Assembly: GCF_037975245.1 (NCBI RefSeq)
Contig: NC_092566.1
Span: 12,643,001-12,707,000, forward strand
Length of the DNA stretch: 64,000 nt
Direction of reading: 5' to 3'
From: Apostichopus japonicus
Taxonomy: Eukaryota; Echinodermata; Holothuroidea; Aspidochirotida; Stichopodidae
In this document: positions 12,754 through 26,708 of the stretch, piece by piece
How the letters are laid out: the number at the start of each line of letters is the position of its first letter
Position numbering within the stretch: the stretch's first letter is position 1
Made by a program: the position numbers and the translations under genes
The notes under the pieces: model-generated
Seen by the model: only the letters and a program-made list of their open reading frames with translations
Database searches by the model: none
Told to the model about the DNA's origin: nothing

Positions 12754-14046
12754 GCAGCGATTAATCGAATGAGCGGTATCGATCAATCGAATGTTCGGTA
12801 CCTATCAATCGAATGTGCGGTACTGATCAATCGAATGTTCGGTACCGATCAATCGAATGTGCGGTACCGATCAATCGAATGTGTCGTATCGATCGAAGGA
12901 ATATGCGATACCGATCAATATAATGTTCGCTACCGATGAATCGAATGTTCGGTATCGATCAATCGAATGTGCGGTACCGATCAATCGAATGTGCCGCACC
13001 GAGCATTCGAATGTGCGGTACCGATCAATCGAAAGTGCGGTACCGAACAAACGAATGTGCGATACCGATCAATCGAATGTGCGTTACCGATCAATCGAAT
13101 GGGCGGTACCGATCAATCGAATGTGCGGTACCGATCAATCGAATGTTCGGTATCTATCAATGGAATGTACGGTACAGATCAATCGAATGTTCGGTACCTA
13201 TCAATCGAATGTGCGATACCGATCAATCGAATGTGCGGTACCGATCAATCGAATGTGCGATACCGATCAATCGAATGTTCGGTACCTATCAATCGAATGT
13301 GAGGTACCGATCAATCGAATGTTCGGTACCGATCAATCGAATGTGCGGTACCGATCAGTCGAATGTGCGGTACCGATCAATCGAATGTGCGGTACCGATC
13401 AATGGAATGTGCGGTACCGAACAATCGAATGGGCGGTACCGATCAATCGAATGTACGGTACAGATCAATCGAATGTTCGGTACCTATCAATCGAATGTGC
13501 GGTACCGATCAATCGAAAGTGCGGTACCGATCAATCGAATGTGCGATACCGATCAATCGAATGTTCGGTACCTATCAATCGAATGTGCGGTACCGATCAA
13601 TCGAATGTTCGGTACCGATGAATCGAATGTGCGGTACCGACCAATTGAATGTTCGGAACTGATCAATCGAATGTGCGTTATCGATCAATCGAATGTTCGC
13701 AACCGATCAATCGAAAGTTCGGTACCTATCAATCGAAAATGCGGTACCGTACATTCGAATGTGCAGTACCGATCAATCGAATGTTCGGTACCTATCAATC
13801 AAATGTGAGGTACCGATGAATCGAATGTTCGGTACCGATCAATCGAATGTGCGGTACCGAACAATCGAATGTGCGGTACCGATCAATCGAATGTTCGGTA
13901 CCTATCAATCGAATGTGCGGTACCGATCAATCGAATGTTCGGTACCGATGAATCGAATGTGCGGTACCGATGAATCGAATGTGCGGTACCGATCAATCGA
14001 ATGAGCGGTATCGATCAATGAAATGTGCAGTACCGATGAATCGAAT
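12399..14046 (+). repeat. Anchor-type interlude between blocks B and C
   Basis: This 1,648-bp stretch holds the lead-in and the variant anchor of H4 (M3 12881, no M4), and later units with GATAAATCG near 14056. Its nearest relative is 19.35-20.4 kb at offset 6,948. It lacks M6, M7, M10 and M11. Confidence 0.75.
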
Positions 14047-16023
14047 GTGCGGTACCGATAAATCGAATGTACGGTACCGATTAATCGAATGTGCGTTACC
14101 AATCAATCGAATGTGCGTTACCGAACAATCGAATGTGCGCAGCCATTAATCGAATGAGCGGTATCGATGAATCGAATGTTCGGTACCTATCAATCGAATG
14201 TGCGGTACTGATCAATCGAATGTTCGGTACCGATCAATCGAATGTGCGGTGTTCGGTACCGATCAATCGAATGTGCGGTACCGAACAATCGAATGTACGT
14301 TACCGATCAATCGAATGTTCGGAACCGACCAATCGAAAGTTCGGTACCGATTAATCGAATGTGCGTTACCAATCAATCGAATGTGCGTTACCGAACAATC
14401 GAATGTGCGCAGCGATTAATCGAATGAGCGGTATCGATCAATCGAATGTTCGGTACCTATCAATCGAATGTGCGGTACTGATCAATCGAATGTTCGGTAC
14501 CGATGAATCGAATGTGCGGTACCGATGAATCGAATGTGCGGTACCGATGAATCGAATGTGCGGTACCGATCAATCGAATGCGCGGCACCTATCAATCGAA
14601 TGTGCGTTACCGATGTATCGAATGTGCGAAACGGATTGATCGAATGTGCAGTACCGATGAATCGAATGTGCGGTAGGCCTACAGTTGAATCGAATGTTCG
14701 GTACCGATGAATCGAATGTGCGGTACCGATGAATCGAATGTGCGGTACCGATCAATCGAATGTGCGGTACCGATCAATCGAAAGTGCGGTACCGATCAAT
14801 GGAATGTGCGTTACCGATTAATCGAATGAGCGGTATCGATCAATCGAATGTGCGCAGCCATTAATCGAATGAGCGGTATCGATGAATCGAATGTTCGGTA
14901 CCTATCAATCGAATGTGCGGTACTGATCAATCGAATGTTCGGTACCTATCAATCGAATGTGCGGTAGCGATCAATCGAAAGTTCGGTACCGATCAATCGA
15001 ATGTGCGGTACCGAACGATCGAATGTGCGTTATCGATCAATCGAATGTTCGCAACCGATCAATCGAAAGTTCGGTACCGATCAATCGAAAATGCGGTACC
15101 GAACATTCGAATGTGCAGTACCGATCAATCGAATGTGCAGTACCGATCAATCGAATGTTCGGTACCGATTTATCGAATGTGCAATACCGATCAATCGAAT
15201 GTTCGGTACCTATCAATCGAATGTGCGGTACCGATCAATCGAATGTTCGGTACCGATGAATCGAATGTGCGGTACCGATCAATCGAATGTGCGGTACCGA
15301 TCAATCGAATGTGCGGTATCGATCAATCGAATGTGCGGTACCGATCAATCGAATGCGCGGCACCTATCAATCGAATGTGCGTTACCGATGTATCGAATGT
15401 GCGAAACGGAGTGATCGAATGTGCAGTACCGATGAATCGAATGTGCGGTAGGCCTACAGATGAATCGAATGTTCGGTACCGATGAATCGAATGTGCGGTA
15501 CCGATGAATCGAATGAGCGGTACCGATGAATCGAATGTGCGGTACCGATCAATCGAAAGTGCGGTACCGATCAATGGAATGTGCGTTACCGATTAATCGA
15601 ATGAGCGGTATCGATGAATGGAATGTGTAGTACCGATGAATCGAATGTGCGGTACCGATGAATCGAATGTACGGTACCGATTAATCGAATGTGCGTTACC
15701 AATCAATCGAATGTGCGTTACCGATCAATCGAATGTGCGCAGCCATTAATCGAATGAGCGGTATCGATGAATCGAATGTTCGGTACCTATCAATCGAATG
15801 TGCGGTACTGATCAATCGAATGTTCGGTACCTATCAATCGAATGTGCGGTAGCGATCAATCGAAAGTTCGGTACCGATCAATCGAATGTGCGGTACCGAA
15901 CAATCGAATGTACGTTACCGATCAATCGAATGTTCGGAACCGACCAATCGAAAGTTCGGTACCGATTAATCGAATGTGCGTTACCAATCAATCGAATGTG
16001 CGTTACCGCACAATCGAATGTGC
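12754..16023 (+). repeat. HOR segment H4
   Basis: This 3,270-bp segment has a variant anchor. The CCGGTC unit is absent, so M3 (12881) sits 22 bp nearer M2, and the M4 CATAAG unit is replaced by a standard unit. The same variant anchor occurs only in H6, 6,948 bp downstream. M7 is absent. M11 is at 14247 and M6 at 14674 and 15449. Confidence 0.84.
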
Positions 16024-19000
16024 GCAGCGATTAATCGAATGAGCGGTATCGATCAATCGAATGTTCGGTACCTATCAATCGAATGTGCGGTACTGATCAA
16101 TCGAATGTTCGGTACCGATGAATCGAATGTGCGGTACCGATCAATCGAATGTGCGGTATGGGTCAATCGAATGTGTCGTATCGATCGAAGGAATATGCGA
16201 TACCGATCAATATAATGTTCGCTACCGATGAATCGAATGTTCGGTATCGATCATAAGAATGTTCGGTACCGATCAATCGAATGTGCCGCACCGAGCATTC
16301 GAATGTGCGGTACCGATCAATCGAAAGTGCGGTACCGAACAAACGAATGTGCGATACCGATCAATCGAATGTGCGTTACCGATCAATCGAATGGGCGGTA
16401 CCGATCAATCGAATGTTCGGTATCTATCAATGGAATGTACGGTACAGATCAATGGAATGTGCGATACCGATCAATCGAATGTTCGGTACCTATCAATCGA
16501 ATGTGAGGTACCGATCAATCGAATGTTCGGTACCGATCAATCGAATGTGCGGTACCGATCAGTCGAATGTGCGGTACCGATCAATCGAATGTGCGGTACC
16601 GATCAATCGAAAGTGCGGTACCGAACAATCGAATGTGCGGTACCGATCAATCGAATGTACGGTACAGATCAATCGAATGTTCGGTACTTATCAATCGAAT
16701 GTGCGGTACCGATCAATCGAAAGTGCGGTACCGATCAATCGAATGTGCGATACCGATCAATCGAATGTTCGGTACCTATCAATCGAATGTGCAGTACCGA
16801 TCAATCGAATGTTCGGTACCGATGAATCGAATGTGCGGTACCGACCAATCGAATGTTCGGAACTGATCAATCGAATGTGCGGAACCGATCAATCGAATGT
16901 GCGTTATCGATCAATCGAATGTTCGCAACCGATCAATCGAAAGTTCGGTACCTATCAATCGAAAATGCGGTACCGTACATTCGAATGTGCAGTACCGATC
17001 AATCGAATGTTCGGTACCGATTAATCGAATGTGCGGTACCGATTAATCGAATGTGCGGCACCTATGAATCGAATGTGCGTAACCGATGTATCGAGTGTGC
17101 TGTACCGATAAATCGAATGGGCGGTATCGATGAATTGAAAGTGCGGTACCGATCAATCGAATGTACGGTACCGATTAATGGAATGTGCGAATTCGATCAA
17201 TTGAATGTGCGTTACCGATAAATCGAATGTGCGATACCGATCAATCGAATGTTCGGTACCTATCAATCGAATGTGAGGTACCGATGAATCGAATGTTCGG
17301 TACCGATCAATCGAATGTGCGATACCGATCAATCGAATGTTCGGTACCTATCAATCGAATGTTCGGTACCGATCAATCGAATGTTCGGTACCGATCAATC
17401 GAATGTGCGGTACCGATCAATCGAATGTGCGGTACCGATCAATCGAATGTTCGGTACCTATCAATCGAATGTTCGGTACCTATCAATCGAATGTTCGGTA
17501 CCGATCAATCGAATCTTCGGTACCTATCAATCGAATGTTCGGTACCGATCAGTCGAATGTGCGGTACCGATCAATCGAATGTGCGGTACCGAACGATCGA
17601 ATGTGCGGTACCGATCAATCGAATGTGCGGTACCGATCAATCGAATGTTCGGTACCTATCAATCGAATGTTCGGTACCTATCAATCGAATGTTCGGTACC
17701 GATCAATCGAATGTTCGGTACCTATCAATCGAATGTTCGGTACCGATCAGTCGAATGTGCGGTACCGATCAATCGAATGTGCGGTACCGAACAATCGAAT
17801 GTGCGGTACCGATCAATCGAATGTTCGGTACCTATCAATCGAATGTTCGGTACCTATCAATCGAATGTGCGGTACCGATCAATCGAAAGTGCGGTACCGA
17901 TGAATCGAATGTGCGATACCGATCAATCGAATGTTCGGTACCTATTAATCGAATGTGCGGTACCGATCAATCGAATGTTCGGTACCGATCAATCGAATGT
18001 TCGGTACCTATCAATCGAATGTGCGGTACCGATCAATCGAATGTTCGGTACCGATGAATGGAATGTGCGGTACCGATCAATTGAATGTTCGGAACTGATC
18101 AATCGAATGTGCGGTACCGATAAATCGAATGTTCGGAACTGATCAATCGAATGTGCGGTACCGATAAATCGAATGTGAGGTACCGATGAATCGAATGTTC
18201 GGTACCGATCAATCGAAAGTGCGGTACCGATGAATCGAATGTGCGGTACCTATGAATCGAATGTGCGGTACCGATGAATCGAATGTGCGGTACCGAACAA
18301 TCGAATGTGCGGTACCGATCAATCGAATGTACGGTACAGATCAATCGAATGTTCGGTACCTATCAATCGAATGTGCGGTACCGATCAATCAAAAGTGCGG
18401 TACCGATCAATCGAATGTGCGGTACCGATCAATCGAATGTTCGGTACCTATCAATCGAATGTGCGGTACCGATCAATCGAATGTTCGGTACCGATCAATC
18501 GAATGTGCGGTACCGATCAATCGAATGTGCGGTACCGAACAATCGAATGTGCGGTACCGATCAATCGAATGTGCGATACCGATCAATCGAATGTTCGGTA
18601 CCTATCAATCGAATGTGCGGTACCGATCAATCGAATGTTCGGTACCGATGAATCGAATGTGCGGTATCGATCAATTGAATGTTAGGAACTGATCAATCGA
18701 ATGTGCTGAACTGATCAATCGAATGTGCGTTATCGATCAATCGAATGTTCGCAACCGATCAATCGAAAGTTCGGTACCGATCAATCGAAAGTGCGGTACC
18801 GAACATTCGAATGTGCAGTACCGATCAATCGAATGTTCGGTACCGATTTGTCGAATGTGCAATACCGATCAATCGAATGTTCGGTACCTATCAATCGAAT
18901 GTGCGGTACCGATCAATCGAATGTTCGGTACCGATGAATCGAATGTGCGGTACCGATCAATCGAATGTGCGGTACCGATCAATCGAATGTGCGGTATCGA

Positions 19001-19324
19001 TCAATCGAATGTGCGGTACCGATCAATCGAATGCGCGGCACCTATCAATCGAATGTGCGTTACCGATGTATCGAATGTGCGAAACGGATTGATCGAATGT
19101 GCAGTACCGATGAATCGAATGTGCGGTAGGCCTACAGATGAATCGAAAGTGCGGTACCGATCAATCGAATGTGCGGTACCGATAAATCGAATGTGCGGTA
19201 CCGATGAATCGAATGTGCGGTACCGATCAATCGAAAGTGCGGTACCGATCAATGGAATGTGCGTTACCGATTAATCGAATGAGCGGTATCGATGAATGGA
19301 ATGTGTAGTACCGATCAATCGAAT
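14047..19324 (+). repeat. Type-A HOR block, copy C
   Basis: Block C is 5,278 bp. It matches A at offsets 12,006, 11,962, 11,874 and then 11,896 bp, so every length difference is a whole number of 22-bp units (-2, -4, +1). M11 is at 14247, M6 at 14674, 15449 and 19127, and M10 at 18681. Confidence 0.85.
14247..14256 (+). repeat. M11 partial unit junction, block C
   Basis: This has the same 15-bp deletion junction as at 2241, at an offset of 12,006 bp. Confidence 0.9.
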
Positions 19325-19701
19325 GTGCGGTACCGATGAATCGAATGTACGGTACCGATTAATCGAATGTGCGTTACCAATCAATCGAATGTGCGGTACC
19401 GATGAATCGAATGTGCGCAGCCATTAATCGAATGAGCGGTATCGATGAATCGAATGTTCGGTACCTATCAATCGAATGTGCGGTACTGATCAATCGAATG
19501 TTCGGTACCTATCAATCGAATGTGCGGTAGCGATCAATCGAAAGTTCGGTACCGATCAATCGAATGTGCGGTACCGAACAATCGAATGTACGTTACCGAT
19601 CAATCGAATGTTCGGAACCGACCAATCGAAAGTTCGGTACCGATTAATCGAATGTGCGTTACCAATCAATCGAATGTGCGTTACCGCACAATCGAATGTG
19701 C
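16024..19701 (+). repeat. HOR segment H5
   Basis: This 3,678-bp segment has M3 16173, M7 17189, M10 18681 and M6 19127. It matches 4.15-7.4 kb in H2 at an offset of 11,874 bp, changing to 11,896 bp after one extra unit. It forms the second half of type-A block C. Confidence 0.85.
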
Positions 19702-22700
19702 GCAGCGATTAATCGAATGAGCGGTATCGATCAATCGAATGTTCGGTACCTATCAATCGAATGTGCGGTACTGATCAATCGAATGTTCGGTACCGATCAA
19801 TCGAATGTGCGGTACCGATCAATCGAATGTGTCGTATCGATCGAAGGAATATGCGATACCGATCAATATAATGTTCGCTACCGATGAATCGAATGTTCGG
19901 TATCGATCAATCGAATGTGCGGTACCGATCAATCGAATGTGCCGCATCGAGCATTCGAATGTGCGGTACCGATCAATCGAAAGTGCGGTACCGAACAAAC
20001 GAATGTGCGATACCGATCAATCGAATGTGCGTTACCGATCAATCGAATGGGCGGTACCGATCAATCGAATGTGCGGTACCGATCAATCGAATGTTCGGTA
20101 TCTATCAATGGAATGTACGGTACAGATCAATCGAATGTTCGGTACCTATCAATCGAATGTGCGATACCAATCAATCGAATGTGCGGTACCGATCAATCGA
20201 ATGTGCGATACCGATCAATCGAATGTTCGGTACCTATCAATCGAATGTGAGGTACCGATCAATCGAATGTTCGGTACCGATCAATCGAATGTGCGGTACC
20301 GATCAGTCGAATGTGCGGTACCGATCAATCGAATGTGCGGTACCGATCAATGGAATGTGCGGTACCGAACAATCGAATGGGCGGTACCGATCAATCGAAT
20401 GTTCGGTACCGATGAATCGAATGTGCGGTACCGACCAATTGAATGTTCGGAACTGATCAATCGAATGTGCGTTATCGATCAATCGAATGTTCGCAACCGA
20501 TCAATCGAAAGTTCGGTACCTATCAATCGAAAATGCGGTACCGTACATTCGAATGTGCGGTACCGATCAATCGAATGTTCGGTACCGATTAATCGAATGT
20601 GCGGTACCGATTAATCGAATGTGCGGCACCTATGAATCGAATGTGCGTAACCGATGTATCGAGTGTGCTGTACCGATCAATCGAATGGGCGGTATCGATG
20701 AATTGAATGTGCGGTACCGATCAATCGAATGTACGGTACCGATTAATGGAATGTGCGAATTCGATCAATTGAATGTGCGTTACCGATAAATCGAATGTGC
20801 GATACCGATCAATCGAATGTTCGGTACCTATCAATCGAATGTGAGGTACCGATGAATCGAATGTTCGGTACCGATGAATCGAATGTGCGATACCGATCAA
20901 TCGAATGTTCGGTACCTATCAATCGAATGTTCGGTACCGATCAATCGAATGTTCGGTACCGATCAATCGAATGTGCGGTACCGATCAGTCGAATGTGCGG
21001 TACCGATCAGTCGAATGTGCGGTACCGATCAATCGAATGTGTAGTACCGATGAATCGAATGTGCGGTACCGATCAATCGAATGTTCGGTACCTATCAATC
21101 GAATGTTCGGTACCTATTAATCGAATGTGCGGTACCGATCAATCGAAAGTGCGGTACCGATGAATCGAATGTGCGATACCGATCAATCGAATGTGTAGTA
21201 CCGATGAATCGAATGTGCGGTACCGATGAATCGAATGTACGGTACCGATTAATCGAATGTGCGTTACCAATCAATCGAATGTGCGTTACCGATCAATCGA
21301 ATGTGCGCAGCCATTAATCGAATGAGCGGTATCGATGAATCGAATGTTCGGTACCTATCAATCGAATGTGCGGTACTGATCAATCGAATGTTCGGTACCT
21401 ATCAATCGAATGTGCGGTAGCGATCAATCGAAAGTTCGGTACCGATCAATCGAATGTGCGGTACCGAACAATCGAATGTACGTTACCGATCAATCGAATG
21501 TTCGGAACCGACCAATCGAAAGTTCGGTACCGATTAATCGAATGTGCGTTACCAATCAATCGAATGTGCGTTACCGCACAATCGAATGTGCGCAGCGATT
21601 AATCGAATGAGCGGTATCGATCAATCGAATGTTCGGTACCTATCAATCGAATGTGCGGTACTGATCAATCGAATGTTCGGTACCGATCAATCGAATGTGC
21701 GGTACCGATCAATCGAATGTGCGGTACCGGTCAATCGAATGTGTCGTATCGATCGAAGGAATATGCGATACCGATCAATATAATGTTCGCTACCGATGAA
21801 TCGAATGTTCGGTATCGATCATAAGAATGTTCGGTATCGATCAATCGAATGTGCCGCACCGAGCATTCGAATGTGCGGTACCGATCAATCGAAAGTGCGG
21901 TACCGAACAAACGAATGTGCGATACCGATCAATCGAATGTGCGTTACCGATCAATCGAATGGGCGGTACCGATCAATCGAATGTGCGGTACCGATCAATC
22001 GAATGTTCTTTATCTATCAATGGAATGTACGGTACAGATCAATCGAATGTTCGGTACCTATCAATCGAATGTGCGATACCGATCAATCGAATGGGCGGTA
22101 CCGATCAATCGAATGTACGGTACAGATCAATCGAATGTTCGGTACCTATCAATCGAATGTGCGGTACCGATCAATCGAAAGTGCGGTACCGATCAATCGA
22201 ATGTGCGATACCGATCAATCGAATGTGCGGTACCTATCAATCGAATGTGCGGTACCGATCAATCGAATGTTCGGTACCGATGAATCGAATGTGCGGTACC
22301 GACCAATTGAATGTTCGGAACTGATCAATCGAATGTGCGGAACCGATCAATCGAATGTGCGTTATCGATCAATCGAATGTTCGCAACCGATCAATCGAAA
22401 GTTCGGTACCTATCAATCGAAAATGCGGTACCGTACATTCGAATGTGCAGTACCGATCAATCGAATGTTCGGTACCGATTAATCGAATGTGCGGTACCGA
22501 TTAATCGAATGTGCGGCACCTATGAATCGAATGTGCGTAACCGATGTATCGAGTGTGCTGTACCGATCAATCGAATGGGCGGTATCGATGAATTGAATGT
22601 GCGGTACCGATCAATCGAATGTACGGTACCGATTAATGGAATGTGCGAATTCGATCAATTGAATGTGCGTTACCGATAAATCGAATGTGCGATACCGATC

Positions 22701-23896
22701 AATCGAATGTTCGGTACCTATCAATCGAATGTGAGGTACCGATGAATCGAATGTTCGGTACCGATCAATCGAATGTGCGATACCGATCAATCGAATGTTC
22801 GGTACCTATCAATCGAATGTTCGGTACCGATCAATCGAATGTTCGGTACCGATCAATCGACTGTACGGTACCGATTAATGGAATGTGCGAATTCGATCAA
22901 TTGAATGTGCGTTACCGATAAATCGAATGTGCGATACCGATCAATCGAATGTTCGGTACCTATCAATCGAATGTGAGGTACCGATGAATCGAATGTTCGG
23001 TACCGATCAATCGAATGTGCGATACCGATCAATCGAATGTTCGGTACCTATCAATCGAATGTGAGGTACCGATCAATCGAATGTTCGGTACCGATCAATC
23101 GAATGTGCGGTACCGAACAATCGAATGTGCGGTACCGATCAATCGAATGTTCGGTACCTATCAATCGAATGTGCGGTACCGATGAATCGAATGTTCGGTA
23201 CCTATCAATCGAATGTTCGGTACCTATCAATCGAATGTGCGGTACCTATTAATCGAATGTTCGGTACCGATCAATCGAATGTTCGGTACCGATCAATCGA
23301 ATGTTCGGTACCTATCAATCGAATGTGCGGTACCGATCAATCGAATGTTCGGTACCGATGAATGGAATGTGCGGTACCGATCAATTGAATGTTCGGAACT
23401 GATCAATCGAATGTGCGTTACCGATAAATCGAATGTGCGATACCGATCAATCGAATGTTCGGTACCTATCAATCGAATGTGAGGTACCGATGAATCGAAT
23501 GTTCGGTACCGATCAATCGAAAGTGCGGTACCGATGAATCGAATGTGCGGTACCGATGAATCGAATGTGCGGTACCGATGAATCGAATGTGCGGTACCGA
23601 ACAATCGAATGTGCGGTACCGATCAATCGAATGTACGGTACAGATTAATCGAATGTTCGGTACCTATCAATCGAATGTGCGGTACCGATCAATCAAAAGT
23701 GCGGTACCGATCAATCGAATGTGCGGTACCGATCAAGCCAATGTTCGGTACCTATCAATCGAATGTGCGGTACCGATCAATCGAATGTTCGGTACCGATG
23801 AATCGAATGTGCGGTACCGATGAATCGAATGTGCGGTACCGATCAATCGAATGAGCGGTATCGATCAATGAAATGTGCAGTACCGATGAATCGAAT
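19325..23896 (+). repeat. Anchor-type interlude between blocks C and D
   Basis: This 4.6-kb stretch holds anchors H6 and H7, related by a 1,890-bp offset (for example M7 at 20757 and 22647). It ends with a 242-bp M7 doublet and units with GATGAATC. M6, M10 and M11 are absent. Confidence 0.78.
19702..21591 (+). repeat. HOR segment H6
   Basis: This short 1,890-bp segment carries the variant anchor (no CCGGTC unit and no M4), with M3 at 19829 and M7 at 20757. It has no M6 or M10. Its later part and the lead-in to its anchor recur 1,890 bp downstream, so H6 and the start of H7 look like a local tandem duplication. Confidence 0.84.
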
Positions 23897-24096
23897 GTGC
23901 GGTACCGATGAATCGAATGTACGGTACCGATTAATCGAATGTGCGTTACCAATCAATCGAATGTGCGTTACCGAACAATCGAATGTGCGCAGCCATTAAT
24001 CGAATGAGCGGTATCGATGAATCGAATGTTCGGTACCTATCAATCGAATGTGCGGTACTGATCAATCGAATGTTCGGTACCGATCAATCGAATGTG

Positions 24097-24106
24097 CGGT
24101 GTTCGG
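24097..24106 (+). repeat. M11 partial unit junction, block D
   Basis: This has the same 15-bp deletion junction as at 2241, 9,850 bp after the block C copy. Confidence 0.9.
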
Positions 24107-24780
24107 TACCGATCAATCGAATGTGCGGTACCGAACAATCGAATGTACGTTACCGATCAATCGAATGTTCGGAACCGACCAATCGAAAGTTCGGTACCGA
24201 TTAATCGAATGTGCGTTACCAATCAATCGAATGTGCGTTACCGAACAATCGAATGTGCGCAGCGATTAATCGAATGAGCGGTATCGATCAATCGAATGTT
24301 CGGTACCTATCAATCGAATGTGCGGTACTGATCAATCGAATGTTCGGTACCGATGAATCGAATGTGCGGTACCGATGAATCGAATGTGCGGTACCGATGA
24401 ATCGAATGTGCGGTACCGATGAATCGAATGCGCGGCACCTATCAATCGAATGTGCGTTACCGATGTATCGAATGTGCGAAACGGATTGATCGAATGTGCA
24501 GTACCGATGAATCGAATGTGCGGTAGGCCTACAGTTGAATCGAATGTTCGGTACCGATGAATCGAATGTGCGGTACCGATGAATCGAATGTGCGGTACCG
24601 ATCAATCGAATGTGCGGTACCGATCAATCGAAAGTGCGGTACCGATCAATGGAATGTGCGTTACCGATTAATCGAATGAGCGGTATCGATGAATGGAATG
24701 TGTAGTACCGATGAATCGAATGTACGGTACCGATTAATCGAATGTGCGTTACCAATCAATCGAATGTGCGTTACCGATCA

Positions 24781-24803
24781 ATCGAAATGTGCGCAGCCAT
24801 TAA
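24781..24803 (+). repeat. One-base insertion in a satellite unit
   Basis: The unit reads ATCGAAATG instead of ATCGAATG, with an AAA run at 24785-24787. It shifts the register by one base and explains why the offset between blocks C and D changes from 9,850 to 9,939 bp (4 x 22 + 1). No other copy of this context has it. Confidence 0.9.
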
Positions 24804-26687
24804 TCGAATGAGCGGTATCGATGAATCGAATGTTCGGTACCTATCAATCGAATGTGCGGTACTGATCAATCGAATGTTCGGTACCTATCAATCGAATGTG
24901 CGGTAGCGATCAATCGAAAGTTCGGTACCGATCAATCGAATGTGCGGTACCGAACGATCGAATGTGCGTTATCGATCAATCGAATGTTCGCAACCGATCA
25001 ATCGAAAGTTCGGTACCGATCAATCGAAAATGCGGTACCGAACATTCGAATGTGCAGTACCGATCAATCGAATGTGCAGTACCGATCAATCGAATGTTCG
25101 GTACCGATGAATCGAATGTGCAATACCGATCAATCGAATGTTCGGTACCTATCAATCGAATGTGCGGTACCGATCAATCGAATGTTCGGTACCGATGAAT
25201 CGAATGTGCGGTACCGATCAATCGAATGTGCGGTACCGATCAATCGAATGTGCGGTATCGATCAATCGAATGTGCGGTACCGATCAATCGAATGCGCGGC
25301 ACCTATCAATCGAATGTGCGTTACCGATGTATCGAATGTGCGAAACGGAGTGATCGAATGTGCAGTACCGATGAATCGAATGTGCGGTAGGCCTACAGAT
25401 GAATCGAATGTTCGGTACCGATCAATCGAATGTGCGGTACCGATGAATCGAATGAGCGGTACCGATGAATCGAATGTGCGGTACCGATCAATCGAAAGTG
25501 CGGTACCGATCAATGGAATGTGCGTTACCGATTAATCGAATGAGCGGTATCGATGAATGGAATGTGTAGTACCGATGAATCGAATGTGCGGTACCGATGA
25601 ATCGAATGTACGGTACCGATTAATCGAATGTGCGTTACCAATCAATCGAATGTGCGTTACCGATCAATCGAATGTGCGCAGCCATTAATCGAATGAGCGG
25701 TATCGATGAATCGAATGTTCGGTACCTATCAATCGAATGTGCGGTACTGATCAATCGAATGTTCGGTACCTATCAATCGAATGTGCGGTAGCGATCAATC
25801 GAAAGTTCGGTACCGATCAATCGAATGTGCGGTACCGAACAATCGAATGTACGTTACCGATCAATCGAATGTTCGGAACCGACCAATCGAAAGTTCGGTA
25901 CCGATTAATCGAATGTGCGTTACCAATCAATCGAATGTGCGTTACCGCACAATCGAATGTGCGCAGCGATTAATCGAATGAGCGGTATCGATCAATCGAA
26001 TGTTCGGTACCTATCAATCGAATGTGCGGTACTGATCAATCGAATGTTCGGTACCGATCAATCGAATGTGCGGTACCGATCAATCGAATGTGCGGTACCG
26101 GTCAATCGAATGTGTCGTATCGATCGAAGGAATATGCGATACCGATCAATATAATGTTCGCTACCGATGAATCGAATGTTCGGTATCGATCATAAGAATG
26201 TTCGGTACCGATCAATCGAATGTGCCGCACCGAGCATTCGAATGTGCGGTACCGATCAATCGAAAGTGCGGTACCGAACAAACGAATGTGCGATACCGAT
26301 CAATCGAATGTGCGTTACCGATCAATCGAATGGGCGGTACCGATCAATCGAATGTTCGGTATCTATCAATGGAATGTACGGTACAGATCAATCGAATGTT
26401 CGGTACCTATCAATCGAATGTGCGATACCGATCAATCGAATGTGCGGTACCGGTCAATCAAATGTGCGATACCGATCAATCGAATGTTCGGTACCTATCA
26501 ATCGAATGTGAGGTACCGATCAATCGAATGTTCGGTACCGATCAATCGAATGTGCGGTACCGATCAGTCGAATGTGCGGTACCGATCAATCGAATGTGCG
26601 GTACCGATCAATCGAATGTGCGGTACCTATCAATCGAAAATGCGGTACCGATCAATCGAATGTACGGTACAGATCAATCGAATGTTC

Positions 26688-26708
26688 GGTACTATCAATC
26701 GAATGTGC
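26688..26708 (+). repeat. One-base deletion in a satellite unit
   Basis: GGTACTATC replaces GGTACCTATC, so one C is lost near 26692 and the unit is 21 bp. As a result the M3-M7 distance in H8 is one base short of the 22n+4 rule seen in every other segment. Confidence 0.9.

Larger units (their letters stand above)
21592..25962 (+). repeat. HOR segment H7
   Basis: This 4,371-bp segment has M3 21741 and two M7 units 242 bp apart (22647 and 22889), then M11 24097 and M6 24524 and 25388. It contains a one-base insertion at 24785-24787. Its second half belongs to type-A block D. Confidence 0.85.
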
